NCBI GenBank assembly: GCA_017311185.1
Contig: JAESUZ010004818.1
Span: 1,364,001 to 1,428,000 of the forward strand
Direction of reading: 5' to 3'
Length of the DNA stretch: 64,000 bases
Source: Proteles cristata cristata
Taxonomy: Eukaryota; Chordata; Mammalia; Carnivora; Hyaenidae
Shown here piece by piece: positions 1 to 14,300 of the stretch. The position numbers and the translations under genes were made by a program. The notes beneath the pieces were generated by a model. It was not told the DNA's origin, ran no database searches, and worked only from the letters and a program-made list of their open reading frames with translations. Position 1 is the stretch's first letter. Every line of letters starts with the position of its first letter.

Positions 1-1440
1 TTATCCTCATTGATGTGATGTATCACTTTGTTTGCGAATATTGAACCATTCTTGTATCCTGGGAATAAATCCCACTTGGTAGTGCTATAAGATTTTTTAA
101 ATGTATTCTTGGATTTAGCTTGCTAATATTTTGTTGAGGATATTTGCATTGATATTCATGAGAGATATTGAACTGTAGTTCTCTTTTTTTGTGGTATTTT
201 TATCTGGTTTTGGTATCACGGTGATACTGGCCTCATAGAATGAATTTGGAAATTTTTCTTCCTCTTGTGTTTTTTGGAGTAGTTTGAGAATAATAGGTAT
301 AAATTCTTCTTTAAATGTTTGACAGAATTTGCCTGTGAAGCCATCTGGCCCTGGCCCTTTGTTTGTTGGGAGTTTCTTTCTCTCTTTTTCTTTCTATTTT
401 TAATGAGTCTGGTTACACGTTTGTCAATTTGTAGATCTTTTCAAAGAACCAGCTCCTGGGAGCCCCTGGGTTAAGTGTCCAACTCTTGATTTTGGCTCAG
501 GTATGATCCCAGAGTTATGGGATCAAGCCCCACCTTGGGCTCCGTGCTGAGCATGGAGCCTGCTTAAGATTCTCCTTCTCTCCCCTGCTTGCATGCACGC
601 TCTCTCTCTCTTAACCTCACTCTCTCTCTCTCTCTCTCTCTCTTTCTCAGAACCAGCTCCTGGATTCATTGATCTGCTGTATTGGTTTTTTTTTGTTTCT
701 ATATCATTTATATCTGCTCTAATTTTTATTATATCTTTATTATTTCCTTCCTTTGGCTGGGTTTGGGTTTTATTCTTTTTAGCTCTTTTAGGTGTGAGGT
801 CGTTTGTTTTTCCTGGTCCTTGAGGTAGGCCTGTATTGCTATAAACTGCCCTCTTGAAACTGCTTTTGCTGTATTCCAAAGATTTTGGACTGTTGTGTTT
901 TCATTTAATTTGTTTCCATGTAATTTTTTATTTTTTCTTGATTTTTTCTTTGATCCATTCATTGTTTAGTAGCATGTTTTTAGTCTCCATGTATTATGTG
1001 CTTTTCAAATTTTTTCTTGTGGTTGATTTCTAGTTTCATAATATTGTGGTAAGAAAAGATGCATTGTATGATTTCAGGTTTTTTGAATTTGTTGAGACTT
1101 GTTTTGTGGCCTAATGTGTGATCTATTCTGGAGAATGTTCCATGTGCACTTGAAAAGAACGTTGCAGTCTGCTGTTTTAGGGTAAAATTTTCTGAATATG
1201 TCTATTGAATCCATCTGTTCCAGTGTGTCATTCAAAGCCAGTTCTCTTGTTGAGTTTCTGTTTGGATGATCTGTCCATTGATCTAAGTCAGGTGTTCCAG
1301 TCCCATTATTCAGGTCCTATAATTATTCGGGTGTTCTGGTCCAGTGCTATTATTATGTCACTGTGTGTATGAGTAATGTATATGTATATACATATATGTA
1401 TATGTATACACTATTTTTATATATATTGATTGTTTCCAAA
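1..1440 (-). mobile_element. L1 LINE fragment (ORF2 region), antisense
   Basis: The + strand is the reverse complement of the L1 ORF2 reverse-transcriptase region and following sequence, recognisable from familiar stretches such as the one around 120-140 and 335-360. It lies in the HPS5 intron before the first visible exon and continues beyond the window start. It is broken by a SINE and carries no long open frame, so it is dead. The right boundary near 1,440, after a TA/TG-rich patch at 1,375-1,430, is approximate. Confidence 0.85.
460..648 (+). mobile_element. Carnivore SINE inserted in L1
   Basis: tRNA-Lys-type SINE head (cccctgggttaagtgtcc) with a long CT tail. It is flanked by a perfect 15-bp target duplication, agaaccagctcctgg, at 445-459 and 649-663, which also proves it landed inside the older L1. 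Confidence 0.9.
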
Positions 1441-2222
1441 AGTCTTTCTTTTCCTCTGACTCTGCTTTTTACCTGGTAAGGTAAACCTGCTTAAGAAACC
1501 CCATCAGGCTTAGACTTATTAGCTGGGGTTTAATCAGATAGCCCCTATAACTTCAGGAGAAACTTGGTAAATGAATAGATTTTCCAGCTTCTATGGTGGA
1601 AATCACAGTTGAAGAGGGTTGGTCTGTTCATCAGCCAAGCAATAAATTTTGCCACGTGGTGTTGCGCACAGCACGGCCACTGTTTTCTCTGGTGGAATAA
1701 GGAAGGGGATTAGCAGGCTGAGAGTGTAACAGTATAGTGACCTGCATTTGTGTCCTCTCCAGTATCCCCCATTCTAAAAGCTGTGGGTGATTTGTGTGCT
1801 AATTATGTGGACTAGAAATGATTCAAGCGAGTAAACGGTTAAAGCAGTTGCTTTCTCCCCTGGGGACTTACTTGGTCTTTCATCATTTTGGTCAGCATTG
1901 GAATGATGCAGCCAAATTACACAAAAGACGAATGGTTTAATAACTGGATTTTGCCAAGGGAAAATTACTCATTTATATAATTGAGCCTATTCAGTCATTT
2001 TGAGATTCAATTAAAAATTTAAAACCAAAATGTTCTGTCTGTGTCTTGTGCTAGAATGAGAAGCTGAGTGCCATTACATGGTGTCCAGCTGGGCAGGAAG
2101 GGAGGTGGGGGAGGAACCTGCTACATAGATCCTTAGTATTTATGTCTAGTAGTTTAGTTTATTTAGTTTATTTGGTTATGTGACTACGATCATCTCACCC
2201 TTGTCTGTTTACATGTTTTCAG

Positions 2223-2333
2223 TGCACGAGCATAGCTGTGTCTCGGAAATGGTTGGCTTTGGGAAGTTCGGGAGGAGGACTCAATCTCATTCAGAAGGAA
2301 GGCTGGAAGCATAGGCTTTTTCTTTCACACAGG
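2223..2333 (+). CDS. HPS5: HPS5 exon 3
   Basis: Residues 37-73 in human numbering, starting [10 protein letters not shown] and ending RLFLSHR. Acceptor AG at 2221-2222, donor gtaagc at 2334. Both ends fall between codons. Start of the propeller region. Confidence 0.96.
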
Positions 2334-5300
2334 GTAAGCTTAAGCATAGTCCTGCCGTCTACCGTTTGGAGTATTTTTCAGAAATTCCAATTCCTCTGTT
2401 ATCAATAATCATTTGGAGTACAAGAGGAATGTAAATCTTGAGATGTAAAAGTAAAAAATTACCATTTTTGAGAAGCCTAATATTTTTCCTTTTGTGTTCT
2501 AGGAAGGTGCAATTTTTCAGGTCGCCTGTTGTTTACATGATGATGATTATATTGCTGTAGCTACCAGGTGAGAAACTGCTTTAAAATTATCTGATCTTTT
2601 GTAAATACATTTTAAATTGACAAACCCTAGTTGTGTGTCTGTTAGGGTGGCCATCCATCCTGGTTTGCCTATGACTGTCCCAGTTTGAACACTGAAAGTT
2701 CTGAGTCCTAAGGACAGCAGTTTCCAGCAAACCAGGATGGACAGTTGGTCACCCTATGGTTTATGGAAAATGTCAGCAGTGATGCAACAACATTTCCGTG
2801 GCCTTAAAAGCAAAAGATAACAGATGATTTGGAACATCTTAAGTTCTCTTGTACTGGATTGGTGGACTAAGGAAAGGAAATTAGTACCTTGATTTTCTAC
2901 TACTTCTTTTTGAAGACCAGGAGTTTGCATATGTATTTAATATAATTGATACTGGGAAACAAAGAGACTACCTTTTTTACCCTCACCAAAAACTTGCTTT
3001 TGTGATTCAATTCTTGGCAGTCAAGGTCTCGTAGTTATTTGGGAATTAAATCAGGAGCGTCGTGGGAAACCAGAACGAATTTATGTGTCTTCAGAACACA
3101 AAGGCCGAAAAGTTACAGCTCTCTGTTGGGATACAGCTATTCTTAGAGTTTTTGTAGGTGATCATATGGGGAAAGTTTCTGCCATCAAACTCAACACTTC
3201 TAAACAAGTAAAGGTGAGAACCATTCTAATTCCTATGTGTGTGGGTGAGATAGAAGATATTGTCTTACAAAATTGCAATTGAGGGACACGGTTTTATTTA
3301 GTCTTTCTTGGGCGACTGATCTAGAGCCCACACTATTAATTTCGAGGAGAACTGTTTGTATGTAGTCTGGTTTGGCTTGATACTGTTGCAGGGTGGCTTC
3401 TGCGAGCTAAAGTCAATAATTTGCACATTGTCTGTATAGTACTCTCTAACTCACCTGTATGGCTCACTTAAATAAAGCATTTCTACTAGGCTATTAATAA
3501 AGATAAGATGCCTCTTTATTAGTTGTGTGAATAAAATGACAAACATAGAAATGGTACCAGTTGCCCAGACTCCTATTCTCTTGGTCTCTGTTTAGAAGAA
3601 ACTCATGAGTCTAGGTATATATTTTTTAGAATGGATGTAACTTACTGTGAAGTGAATCTTAAAGGCACCTCTTGGATTGTGCTCAGCTGCATGGGTCCCA
3701 GGTTTCCTGCCACAGTTGTTGCAGTAGAAGGGTTGAGTATCAGGTTACCCTGACAGAATGTTCCAGTCTCTCACTAAGGCAGAGCAGAGCAGGGATGCCT
3801 GGGTGGCTCAGTCGGTTAAGCATCTGACTTGATCTCCACTCAGGTCATGATCTTAGGGTTCATGAGATCGAGCCCCACATTGGGCTTTGTTCTGACAACA
3901 CAGATCCTGGTTGTGATTCTCTTTATTTCTCTCTGCCCCTTCCTCATTCATGTTCTCTTCCTCCCTCTCTCTCTCTTTGTTTCTCTCTCTCTAACTTAAA
4001 AGAAAAAAAGACAGAGCAGACCAACTTCATACAGTCCCTCTTCAGGACTGTTATAGTGGGGAACTTAGGTTATTTCCATGTAGGATATTGGCAAGAAAGA
4101 AATCTAACTACCAGTGGCTAAATTATTTTATTTTAATTAACATATAAGAATAGTCTTCTGGTTTGGTCATGGTGACACTTCAAAGTTACCGCTTGATTCC
4201 TAACATATTTTTTTTTATCTCAAATATAGTTGGAAACTTATAGGTAGTATAGCCCTAGTTTGTCTTTTCTTCCAAAAGGAGAAGTACTGTCTTATGTGTG
4301 ACAAAATTCTCTCACATGTCCCAAAATTTGCTTCATCTTTGTCATTCCAGCTTCTAAGACTAGATAACCAGAAACAGAGTCTTAAGAGTTGTTTTTGGGG
4401 TGCCTGAGTGGCTCAGACGGTTAAGCATCCGACTTCGGCTCGGGTCATGATCTCACAGTTCGTGGGTTCGAGCCCAGCATCGGTCTTTGTGCTGACAGCT
4501 AGCTCAGAGCCTGGAGCCTGTTTTAGATTCTGTATCTCCCTCTCTCTCTGACCCTCCCCTGCTCATGCTGTCTCTCTCTCAGAAATAAATAAAAACATTA
4601 AAAAAAAAAAGAGTTGCTTTCTACAGTTATATTACAAATTATTTCACAAAACTTTTAAATGAGTGAAGGTTTGATATCCGAACAGGCAAGTTAAATTTTG
4701 GCCCATTAAAAATTTTTATTTTGCGGGGCGCCTGGGTGGCGTCTGACTTCGGCTCAGGTCATGATCACATGGTTTGTGGGTTCGAGCCCCGCGTCGGGCT
4801 CTGTGCTGACAGCTAGCTCAGAGCCTGGAGCCTGCTTCCGATTCTGTGTCTCCCTCTCTCTGACCCTCCCCTGTTCACGCTGTTTCTCTCTCTCTCTCTG
4901 AAATAAATAAAAATATTAAAAAAAAAAAAAAGAAACCTGTTTTTTTTTTTTTAAAAATTTATTTTGCTGTCCAAAGTTATTTTCACTTAAAAGGTAAAGA
5001 AGAGGGGTGCCTGGGTGGCTTAGTCGGTTAAGCATCCGACTTTCGCTTAGGTCATGATCTCGCGGTTCGTGGGTTCGAGCCCCGCGTCGGGCTCTGTGCT
5101 GACTGCCAGCTCAGAGTCTGGAGCCTGTTTCAGTCTGTGACTCCCTCTCTCTCTGACCCTCCCCTGCTCGCACAGTCTCTCTCTCTGTCTCCTAGAAGTA
5201 AATAAAACATTAAAAAAAAATTAAAAAAAAAAAATAAAGGTAAAGAAGAGATCATATGTATACATAAAGATAAATATTTTCTTATCACGTCTTTTTTAGG

Positions 5301-8300
5301 CAGCTGCTGCCTTTGTGATGTTTCCTGTTCAGACAATAACAACAGTTGACTCCAGTGTTGTCCAGTTAGATTATTTGGATGGAAGACTACTTATATCTTC
5401 ACTTACTCGATCCTTCTTGTGTGACACTGAGAGGTATATGGACCAACCATGGGCCATAGGTTATGCAGAATTGTAAGACTCTCAGAGACTTAGAAGTCAT
5501 TTAGTTCAAATTGTTGAGTTTAGTAATAGAGATGTTAATGAGGAACAAGCTGTGTGAAAGCTGATGTTAGAGAGTAGGAAAGACATAGAGGAGACTAGAC
5601 AGTGGGCGACGAAGACAGAAGTTCAGTTCTCTCCATGAAGTGTGGTCAGAGAGCCATGAGGGAAGGCCAAACAAAGGTCTGTTTCAATTATAGGAAATCA
5701 TGAAGTCTCCCTTGATTGAATTTATTGTTTAGATTTGTTGTGTGTTTAATAGAATTTTACCAATGGGTAAAATTGAGTGAAGAATCATTAAGAACTTTGT
5801 GAATATCTATTTTATTGGAATCCCCAGGGTAGAGTCAAAGGTTCAGTGAATGGCAAAGACATGTATTAGAGGTAGCTGGGAAACACCCGAACAGAATAGT
5901 AAACATCTTGAAATGAGTATTATGTATCACTGTCCTGAAGTTCTTCAGCCATCCTCACTGCAGGGACATTTTCACTGGTTGTTCTTTTTTCCCCACTACC
6001 ATATTCTTTAGGACCAGCCACTCTTTAAAACGATTTATTAAGGAGAATTTTGAGCATATATGAAAGAGAGAATTGTATATTGAAGCCCCAGCCAGCTTCA
6101 ATAATTTTGATGATGGTTTTTGGTAGGCTATATTCGGAGTAAAATGAGAAGGAAGGGACATTCTCACAGTAAGGAATAGCCTCTTGGGGAAAAGTGAGAA
6201 AGAAATAGGCATATTTTAAAACCTGCCAGTCTGGGATACGTAGGGGAGTTGTGGAAGATTGAGTTGGTAAATTGGCACTGCAGTAAGAGTGACAGCCTTA
6301 AATGTCACATTAATTAGGCGAGTTTTCAGATCATTTTAAGAAAGTGTGCATAAAGAATATCAGAGTTTGAAACTTGATTTCCTTAGAACTGTCTAGGCTT
6401 GGAAAGTCTTTATGTATTTCCAGGAGTTCATGTATCTCAGAAGGCTGCTATTCTAGAAAGCAGGAGACTGTTTCTTACAAAAGGTTTGAAAGAATGTTTG
6501 CTTACTGCCAGGGATGGAAGAAGGAAGGTTGGGAAGAAGATGTATGTGTATTCATTTTTTTGGATGGGAAAGGCATGTGGTGGAAGGAGGCCAGTTAGAG
6601 CAGGTGGCAGGTGTCTGATATTAGAGAATCTAGCTGGATATCAAAGAGGTAGTGGTCAGTTCCCATGAAATTCATGGGAAGGAGGATGTATTTGGTTCTG
6701 ACTTGTTTCAGACTATACAGGTCAGTGATAAAGTTTACATTTGGAGAACTGGAGATCACCTAGTGCCACCCTTTCATTCTTGGAGATCAGAAAGCCCAGA
6801 TAGAGCTTGCCTGATGTCACATAGCTGGGAAGAGGCAGGCAAGACCACAGCCTTCTGTCTTGATTCTGTGCCCTTGCTCTTAACCTCAAAGTTACCTCTT
6901 ATATCCTTTGCCATTGGACCCTGGGCCCTTAACTCCACACTTGAGATTTTGGGAAGGTATTTGTTTGCTTCACCGAATTGATAGGTATTCTTCATCTTGG
7001 GTTTTCAAGTTTACCAAGTGACCCCATTTAGAAAGATATATGATAGACTTTTTAAAACAAAGTCCTAAGTAAGTAGAGGTTTATTTTTCTCTCTATGTAG
7101 TAGAGTTGCTAATCCTCATTTCCCTATTTCATAGGGATATAGCTAGAATTGGTTATAAGAAGAACATAGATCCTGTTGCTAAAATAACATGTTCTAGAAA
7201 CTTCCTGTTAGCTGGAATTCAGTTGGGAGGGGGGGCATGGATAGTGTAATAATTTAAAAAATTGATTTATGTTTAATTTTGTTTCAGCCTATATTCCCTC
7301 CCAACAAACGGCAGTTTTGTTTTTAAAGTGGGACCTCCTAGTAACTAACGAAAGTGATAGATATAAATTTGCTCCCCTGCCAACCACTCACTGCTTTCTG
7401 TCAATATTGTTGACGAGCAAGGTGGATCCTGGGAAGGAATAGAAGAAATAGATACAAAGAACTATGGTATAGTGGAGAGAGCACTGACTAATGGAACCTG
7501 GCGATATGGTTTCAAATTCTGGTTCTGCCACTTTTTAAGCCTTCCTTAAATGTCCATTTCCCTATCCAGAATAGTAGTGGTAGTTTTAAGAATTAAGATA
7601 ACACATGAAATAACTTCATCTTGTGCCTGTTACATATTGTTTGAAAATGTAGAAACCAAGGTTAATGAGCATACAAGTAAGAATGTGTTGCCTGTTATTC
7701 ACTCAGCAAACATTTACTGCACTCCTCTGGACCCTTAGCATTGTATTAAGCACCATAAAAGGTGTAAAGTAAACAAGAGATATATTTTATTTCCCAAATA
7801 TAAGGAATACAAGTAATAAATCTGTAACTTCTTAGATTGCTCTGTATACATCTCAAAGCACTTTCATATCCATGTTCTTATGGTACATAGAGTTCTCAAC
7901 AGTTCTTCATAGTACTAAAGCTGATGTTACTTATTACTCCTGAAACAGGAGTAAAAAGTACAGGGATATTGAATTATCTAAAATTACCTAGTAAATTCAC
8001 ACTAGAGGGCATATTAGATCATTCTCTAATAGAAGAGTTAGAGTGGATGGAGCACGGTAATGTAGTTAGTGCTTTCTATGGGCCAGACGCTGTGCTATAC
8101 ACTGGGAATTTAAAGAAGAGAAAGAAATGGCCTTAGTCCTAAGGAAAGTCACAGTCTATTGTTCAGAGAGACACAGTTGCCATATGTAAGGTGGTGAGTG
8201 TGATGGGAAGTGTGTAATTCAGCTTATGGGCATCAAGGAAGTCTCTCAGAGGAAAAATGCTAGAGTGAAGTCATGAAGAATACTTATGTGAAGCAGTTTT

Positions 8301-11300
8301 TAGGAAGAGATTATCACCATCCATGTTCCCAGGCAGTGTACTAAGCACTTTGTGTATTTAGCTCACATAATCCTAAGGAAACAGAATGTTCAAAGTTGCA
8401 GAGTTTCAGAAGGGCTTGGCATTTCAAGGAAAGAGCAAAGAGTTTCCTGGGTATTTGTGGCAGGAGAATGGCTGGAAGACAGGGTTGGAGAGGTAGCTTA
8501 GTAGCTTCCATGGAGTGTCCAAAGAACCTTTTACATGGTGATTTGGGATAGATCTTAAACCACTTTACAATAGGACTTAAGGATGTGTGAAATGATTTGC
8601 TAGCACTCATTTTGTAGATTTGAAAGGGGCCTTCATATTAATTCTGAGCCCCTCATTCTGTGGATAATAAATTGAGCACTAATGTGAGGTGGTTTGCTTC
8701 CTGTTACAGAAATAGTTGATGGCAAATCAGAGCCAAAACCCTGTTTTGACCTTTCCATGCTGCCATTCTTTCCAATATATTGCTAATAAGAATACAGAGA
8801 GGACACTGTGAGTGCGGTTATTATGGCCATGCTGATTTGTAGTGCCATTGTTTTTTGACTTTTTATAAGTAAATGTGCTTTCTTTTCTTTTTGGGGGATT
8901 AGAGAAAAATTTTGGAAAATCGGAAGCAAGGAAAGAGATGGAGAATATGGAGCTTGTTTCTTTCCTGGAAGATGTTCTGTGGGCCAGCAACCCCTAATAT
9001 ATTGTGCTCGCCCTGGCTCCAGGATGTGGGAAGTGAACTTTGATGGGGAAGTTATAAGTACACATCAGTTTAAGAAACTCCTCTCGTCACCACCTCTCCC
9101 CGTGATTACTCTAAGGTAATGACTTGTATGGCTGATAGAGGGATTATTTGCATGCAGGAGTCGGGTTGAAATCTCGGATACTCAAGATGCATTAAAGATT
9201 TTATTATGACTTCTAAAAGTGAAGTTGAATTTTTACTGAGGAATTAGAGAAACCCAAAAGCCTTTAACCAATTATCTTTGATACAATTAAAAGAGATTGA
9301 ATAAAAGTAGACGAGTTAGATGTGGCAACCCATTTCCTTATGTAGGGAACAGCATACTTTTATGTTGTGGTTAATTCATTAACAGACTGTTTATTTCCTA
9401 GATCAGAACCTCAGTATGATCATACAGTTGGATCTTCCCAGTCTTTGTCTTTCCCCAAACTCTTGCATCTTAGGTAAGTTTCTCCTTTTGATTTAAAAAA
9501 CAAACAAACAAACAAACACTTGATCTCTTTGTTTCTTGCTCACAGGTGGTTTTTTAAAGGTTGTTTTTGTACTAAAATATTTTTGTAAAATTAGGAGATG
9601 ACTGTGTTACATGAAGTATCCTAAGAGGAATAAAAAGACTGTAGAACTATGCTTTTTTTTTTGTTTCATATTGACCTAAACCAATTGGACAGTCTATAAT
9701 TGTTGGGAAACTCTGACAATTAGAGCTAAGAACTGTCAGTACTCTTTTCTTTTCATAACCTCCCCTACCTGGTGGGAGGTTAAAATGAAAGCAAGTCTCA
9801 GACTGGAGTCACCCACAAAGAAACATGTTTCTTAGCAAGTAGGCACAAAAATAATTGAGAGCTTGTTCTTGTAAGCTTGGTGAACTTTCAGCTTCTGTCT
9901 TTTAGGTGCTCTGACAAGTATCTTGCATGAAAGATCTGCACATTCAGCTGTATTATAACATCAGGGTTCGGCTAGCTTTCCAGTTAGATTAGGTACAAAA
10001 GTCCTCTGTTCAGTAGCAACACAGAGTGTCACTCAAGGCTGGGTTTGCCAGTTCCTACACCTTGTTCTTCAAGCATGGGGGTGCCAGTGTCTGATTTCCA
10101 GCCAGTCTGTGTATCTTGAGGTCATTTCATTAACGGATATTCCAGTATCCCTTAGACAAATGCGTAAGATCTCTAATGCAGATTTAGAGAATGTTATTTA
10201 GAAATTGTTTTAGGGTGGTCTGTTAAGGGACTCCTGATTGGGTTCTTTCCAAGGCTAACTAAGCGCTTTTAGAATGTGATTTTTTTAAAAACCTTCTGAA
10301 ATGTTAACTAATTACCCCTAACTAATATATGTATATGTCACACTGCCTACACTGACATATTTAAAATTAAATTATAAATCATAAATCACTTTAATAAATT
10401 CATAATTCTCCCCGGAAATTAGGTAAAGCATATTAAAAACTCTTCCTTTATGGCACTTAATATGATTTCTAATTACATATTCATACAGCACTTACATTTG
10501 TCGTACTCTTAGTAAGTTGTATAAGGGCTTTGTTTCTGTTTTGTTCACTCTATTATTCTCAGTGCTTGGCATAGCATCTAGCACATAGTAGACATTTCTG
10601 ACTGGGATGTGACATGCGAGGAAGTCCTTTACCCAACGGTACATTTTCTAATGGCAAGACTACGGTCTGCTTGGTTCTCCTGGTAGAGTTACTCTTTCGA
10701 GCTGAACTATTTAAAGCTCCTGTTACAGTTTCTGCCATAGCAAACCAAGCCCTTGGTGATCTGACTCTGCCTACTCTTCAGCTTAAGCAATAATTAATGC
10801 CAGCTTGAAGCCTATGCAGACCGTTCTAGCAGGCTTAGCTTAGATACTCTTGTCACCCTTGTTCATTCCTCTGTCACCACCCCTGTTTCACTGTACTTTG
10901 ACTATCCATCCCAGCACCACATTGTCAACTCCTTTGCTGTGCGCACAGTGTTAGGCACATAGGAAGCTGTCAAGTAATAGCTCAATTAAAGAGGTCAATG
11001 AAGATTTTGTTTTAATCATGAGTAGGAGAACTTTTTGTTCCTGTTTATTTACTTTTTTCCTCACCTATACACTGTGTCCTATGGTAACCTTTGCTGTTAT
11101 ACCCACAAATCCCAAGGAGAAGCAAATTTATACGCTTTGTTTTCTTTTGGGTAAATAGTATCACTTTTCCTTCCTTCCTTCCTTGACTTTTTAAGCAATG
11201 CTCTTAGGCTGTGTCCCAGGCCATTTGTTATCAGTGAAAGGACAAGGGGATGAGGGATTACAGAGTATTACAAATTACAAAGTATCAGCTTTTACCTGAA

Positions 11301-14300
11301 CCCCCTTCTAAGATATCCTAAGGAATCTTTCCAAGCTGAGTATCACGTTTAGTGTCAAAATCATGGTCTTATAGCTCTACTCAGGGATCCTCTGGCCTCC
11401 TGTTTTTTTCTCCTCTGGCTCCTGAAGGTAGCCCTCCAGTTTTTCTTCCTCTGTATTAGCATTCTGACCATTTCTTCCATCTTTGTGTCAAAGATTATTT
11501 TCCCATAGGGACAGTGATCTGGTCTTCTATTGGCAAGATGTTTAATATTTGTGTGAGGATCCAGTTCCTGTTAAATATCACTCCTAGTTTCATAGCCACA
11601 TAGTACCATTTTTAGTACTCTTGGGGGTATAAAGAAAAAAAGGTTCCTGTTTTTAAGATTATAATTTGTTGGAGAGATGTGGTATTTCTACAAAAAGTTG
11701 AACAATAATAAAGAAGAAGGGTTCTAACAGTGCAGTACCTGAGTGAGTGTCACGTGAACAGGGTTGACAAGAAATGGGATGGGTTAAGGAGGAAGAGCGG
11801 TTGCCCAGAGCTCTTGGTGGATTCCAGAGGCATGTAGCACTTCTGCAGTCCTTGGGAAATGGCCGGAGTGAGAGTATCACAAGCTGGGCTCTCCTGACCA
11901 AGGGGAAGAAGTAGAGATTACCAGTGGTATATGAGAAATAGTAGCAGCCTTGAGAGGGTAGATGAGATACATAAGCAAAGGAGCGTGAAAGGAATGAGAG
12001 AGATGGAGAGTAGCAGAGGCCTGGGGAAGGAGGTAGACCAACAAAGTGCAGTGTCCCGGGGTCCAGGGAGGTGAGATTCAGGAAGGAACCGTCAGTAGGG
12101 TTTGGCCCCTGCATGAGGATCAAGAAGAAAGGATAAGGAATGGTGTGTTATTTGTTTTGGCATTTAGGAAATCTGACTCTTTAAAAAGACAGTTATGTGG
12201 AATAATCAGGGTTCTAGATAATGGTGGGTGGGTCACTGAGGATAAATGAAGGGAAAAAGTAGATTCTGTGAGGTTTAGAGAGAAAAGTCCAGGTTTTGGA
12301 GGCAGACTGTCCTTTGGCATATTAAGTTTCAGATGTATGTTTGTTTTTGATAAACAAGGGAAAAACACTTCTGTCTTGGTGAGGTTAGATAACAGGTAGA
12401 GCCTTTGATAAAGCTTCTGGCAGATGGTGGACCAGGAGTTTTCAACCTTTTATTGCCTGCTCACAGCTAGGAACATCAAAATAATCCATCCCCAGAAGTG
12501 TCTCACTAGAGCAGTGATTTGCAGTGAGGAATGTCATCTGTTTTAAATATGCCCTTTTCATGCCAGTTACGAGATATTTGACTGCTTTAACAAACATTAG
12601 GTAAGATACCAGCCTTTTCTTTTTCTAGATTTTTGGTATATGTATCTAAATTTTTCCCAATTTGCCGTCATATTTTTTAAGGGAGCTCTTGCTATAGACA
12701 TAAAAGGGATATCAGGACTTGATTAACTGGATCACTGTTGTGGGTTTTTTGGTACAGTCTTAATTTACTTTTATAGCTGATTTGAGGGTCTGAATTCAGA
12801 GACTTGTATCATAAACTTCTGTATTCAAGCAAACTAGAATTCTCTTAACTTCTTCCCTTTTCTTTTGCAGTGAACACTGTGTGCTGACATGGACAGAAAG
12901 AGGAATTTATATTTTCATTCCTCAGAATGTACAAGTTCTTCTTTGGAGTGAAGTCAAAGGTAATTGTATTTTTCTTCCTTATGTAATTTTTAATCTCATG
13001 CTTATGAAGAATTTAGTTACTGTAGGAGAATTCATTTGCAGTGTGAAAAGTAGAAAAATAGAATGAGGTGACATTTCTCATAAAGATTAACATCATAGGT
13101 GTTTCTCACTGTAAAGTATAATCCAAGCATCCGCTTGTGAATTTGCGGTCAGTTACTTAGTTTCTCATGGGTAGTTTTAAATACAGTTTTCATTTATTCT
13201 TTAATATTAGTAATCCATGTTAAAGATTGAATGGGTTTATCTTTTGCTTCTATTTACCCTGAATTTTGATGCCTATTAGAAGTCTTGCTTTAACTTCCAT
13301 TTTGTGTCTTAATGGTTTGAGGTGCAAGAAGTCCTTATGAGAGGAAAAGCATTTTATGTGGCTGAGGCAGAGAAAATCAATCTCTGTATTTTTTTTTAGT
13401 TTAAACCAGAAATGGAAGAAATCTAGAAGTATTGGCATTGCTACTCAGAGAGTGTATCTTATTTTTTTGGATAATTTTCTATTTTGTAGAAATATAAAAA
13501 AGAGGAATGGTTATTTACCGATCTGATCTGATCAATATTGATTTCTTGTGGATTAAGTTTGCTAAGCTTGTCTCTTGAAAATGAGTTTTTTTTAAATTGA
13601 CATATACACTGTGTAAGTTTAACGCTTACAAAGTATTGATTTGATACAGTTACACAGTTAATCCTTGAACAACCTGGGAGTGAAGGGCACAGACCCCTAC
13701 ACAGTGAAAATCTGCAGACAGCTTTTGACTCCCCCCAGACTTAACTACTGATAGCCTGCTATTCATCTGAAGCCTTAGTGATAACATAGTTTATGTACTT
13801 TGTCTGTTATATGTATTATTTACTGTATTTTTAAAATAAAGTGAGCTAGAGAAGAAAAAATGTTAAAATCATAATAAAGAAAGTACATTTACTGTACTAT
13901 ATTTATTGAAAAATTCACCTATCATTGGACCTGTGCAGTTCAAACCCATGTTGTTCAAGGGTCAGCTATATGTTGCAGTGTGACTATTATCTTTTGTGAT
14001 GAGAACACTTAACATCTTAGTCTCTTAGAAGATTTGCAGTATATGATACATTATTGTGATTATATGCCATGTGCATGTTAGATCTCTAGAATTTGTCTTC
14101 TAACTGCAACTTGTACCCCTTGACCAACCTCCCTTCCGCATCCAGCCCCTGGTTACCACCATTCTACTCTGCTTCTACTTGTTTGGCTTTTTTTTAGATC
14201 CCACCTATAAGTAATATCAAGAACTAGTTTTTTAAGTCCTTTTGTGATGTTCTGCCAAGACAGGTATTTTTTTCATGAATTGTTTGTTCTTTACATGCTG

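Noticed and set aside
523..879. Open frames at 523-879 and 593-823
   Set aside because: They read through the SINE tail and antisense L1 and are not genes.
5005..5090. tRNA-like A and B boxes (for example ggttcgagcccc) at many sites
   Set aside because: These are the tRNA-Lys-derived heads of SINEs; no intact cloverleaf tRNA gene was seen.
11659..12123. A 154-codon antisense open frame in HPS5 intron 8
   Set aside because: No recognisable domain, no start context or splice support, within an intron with repeat-like surroundings. Treated as chance.
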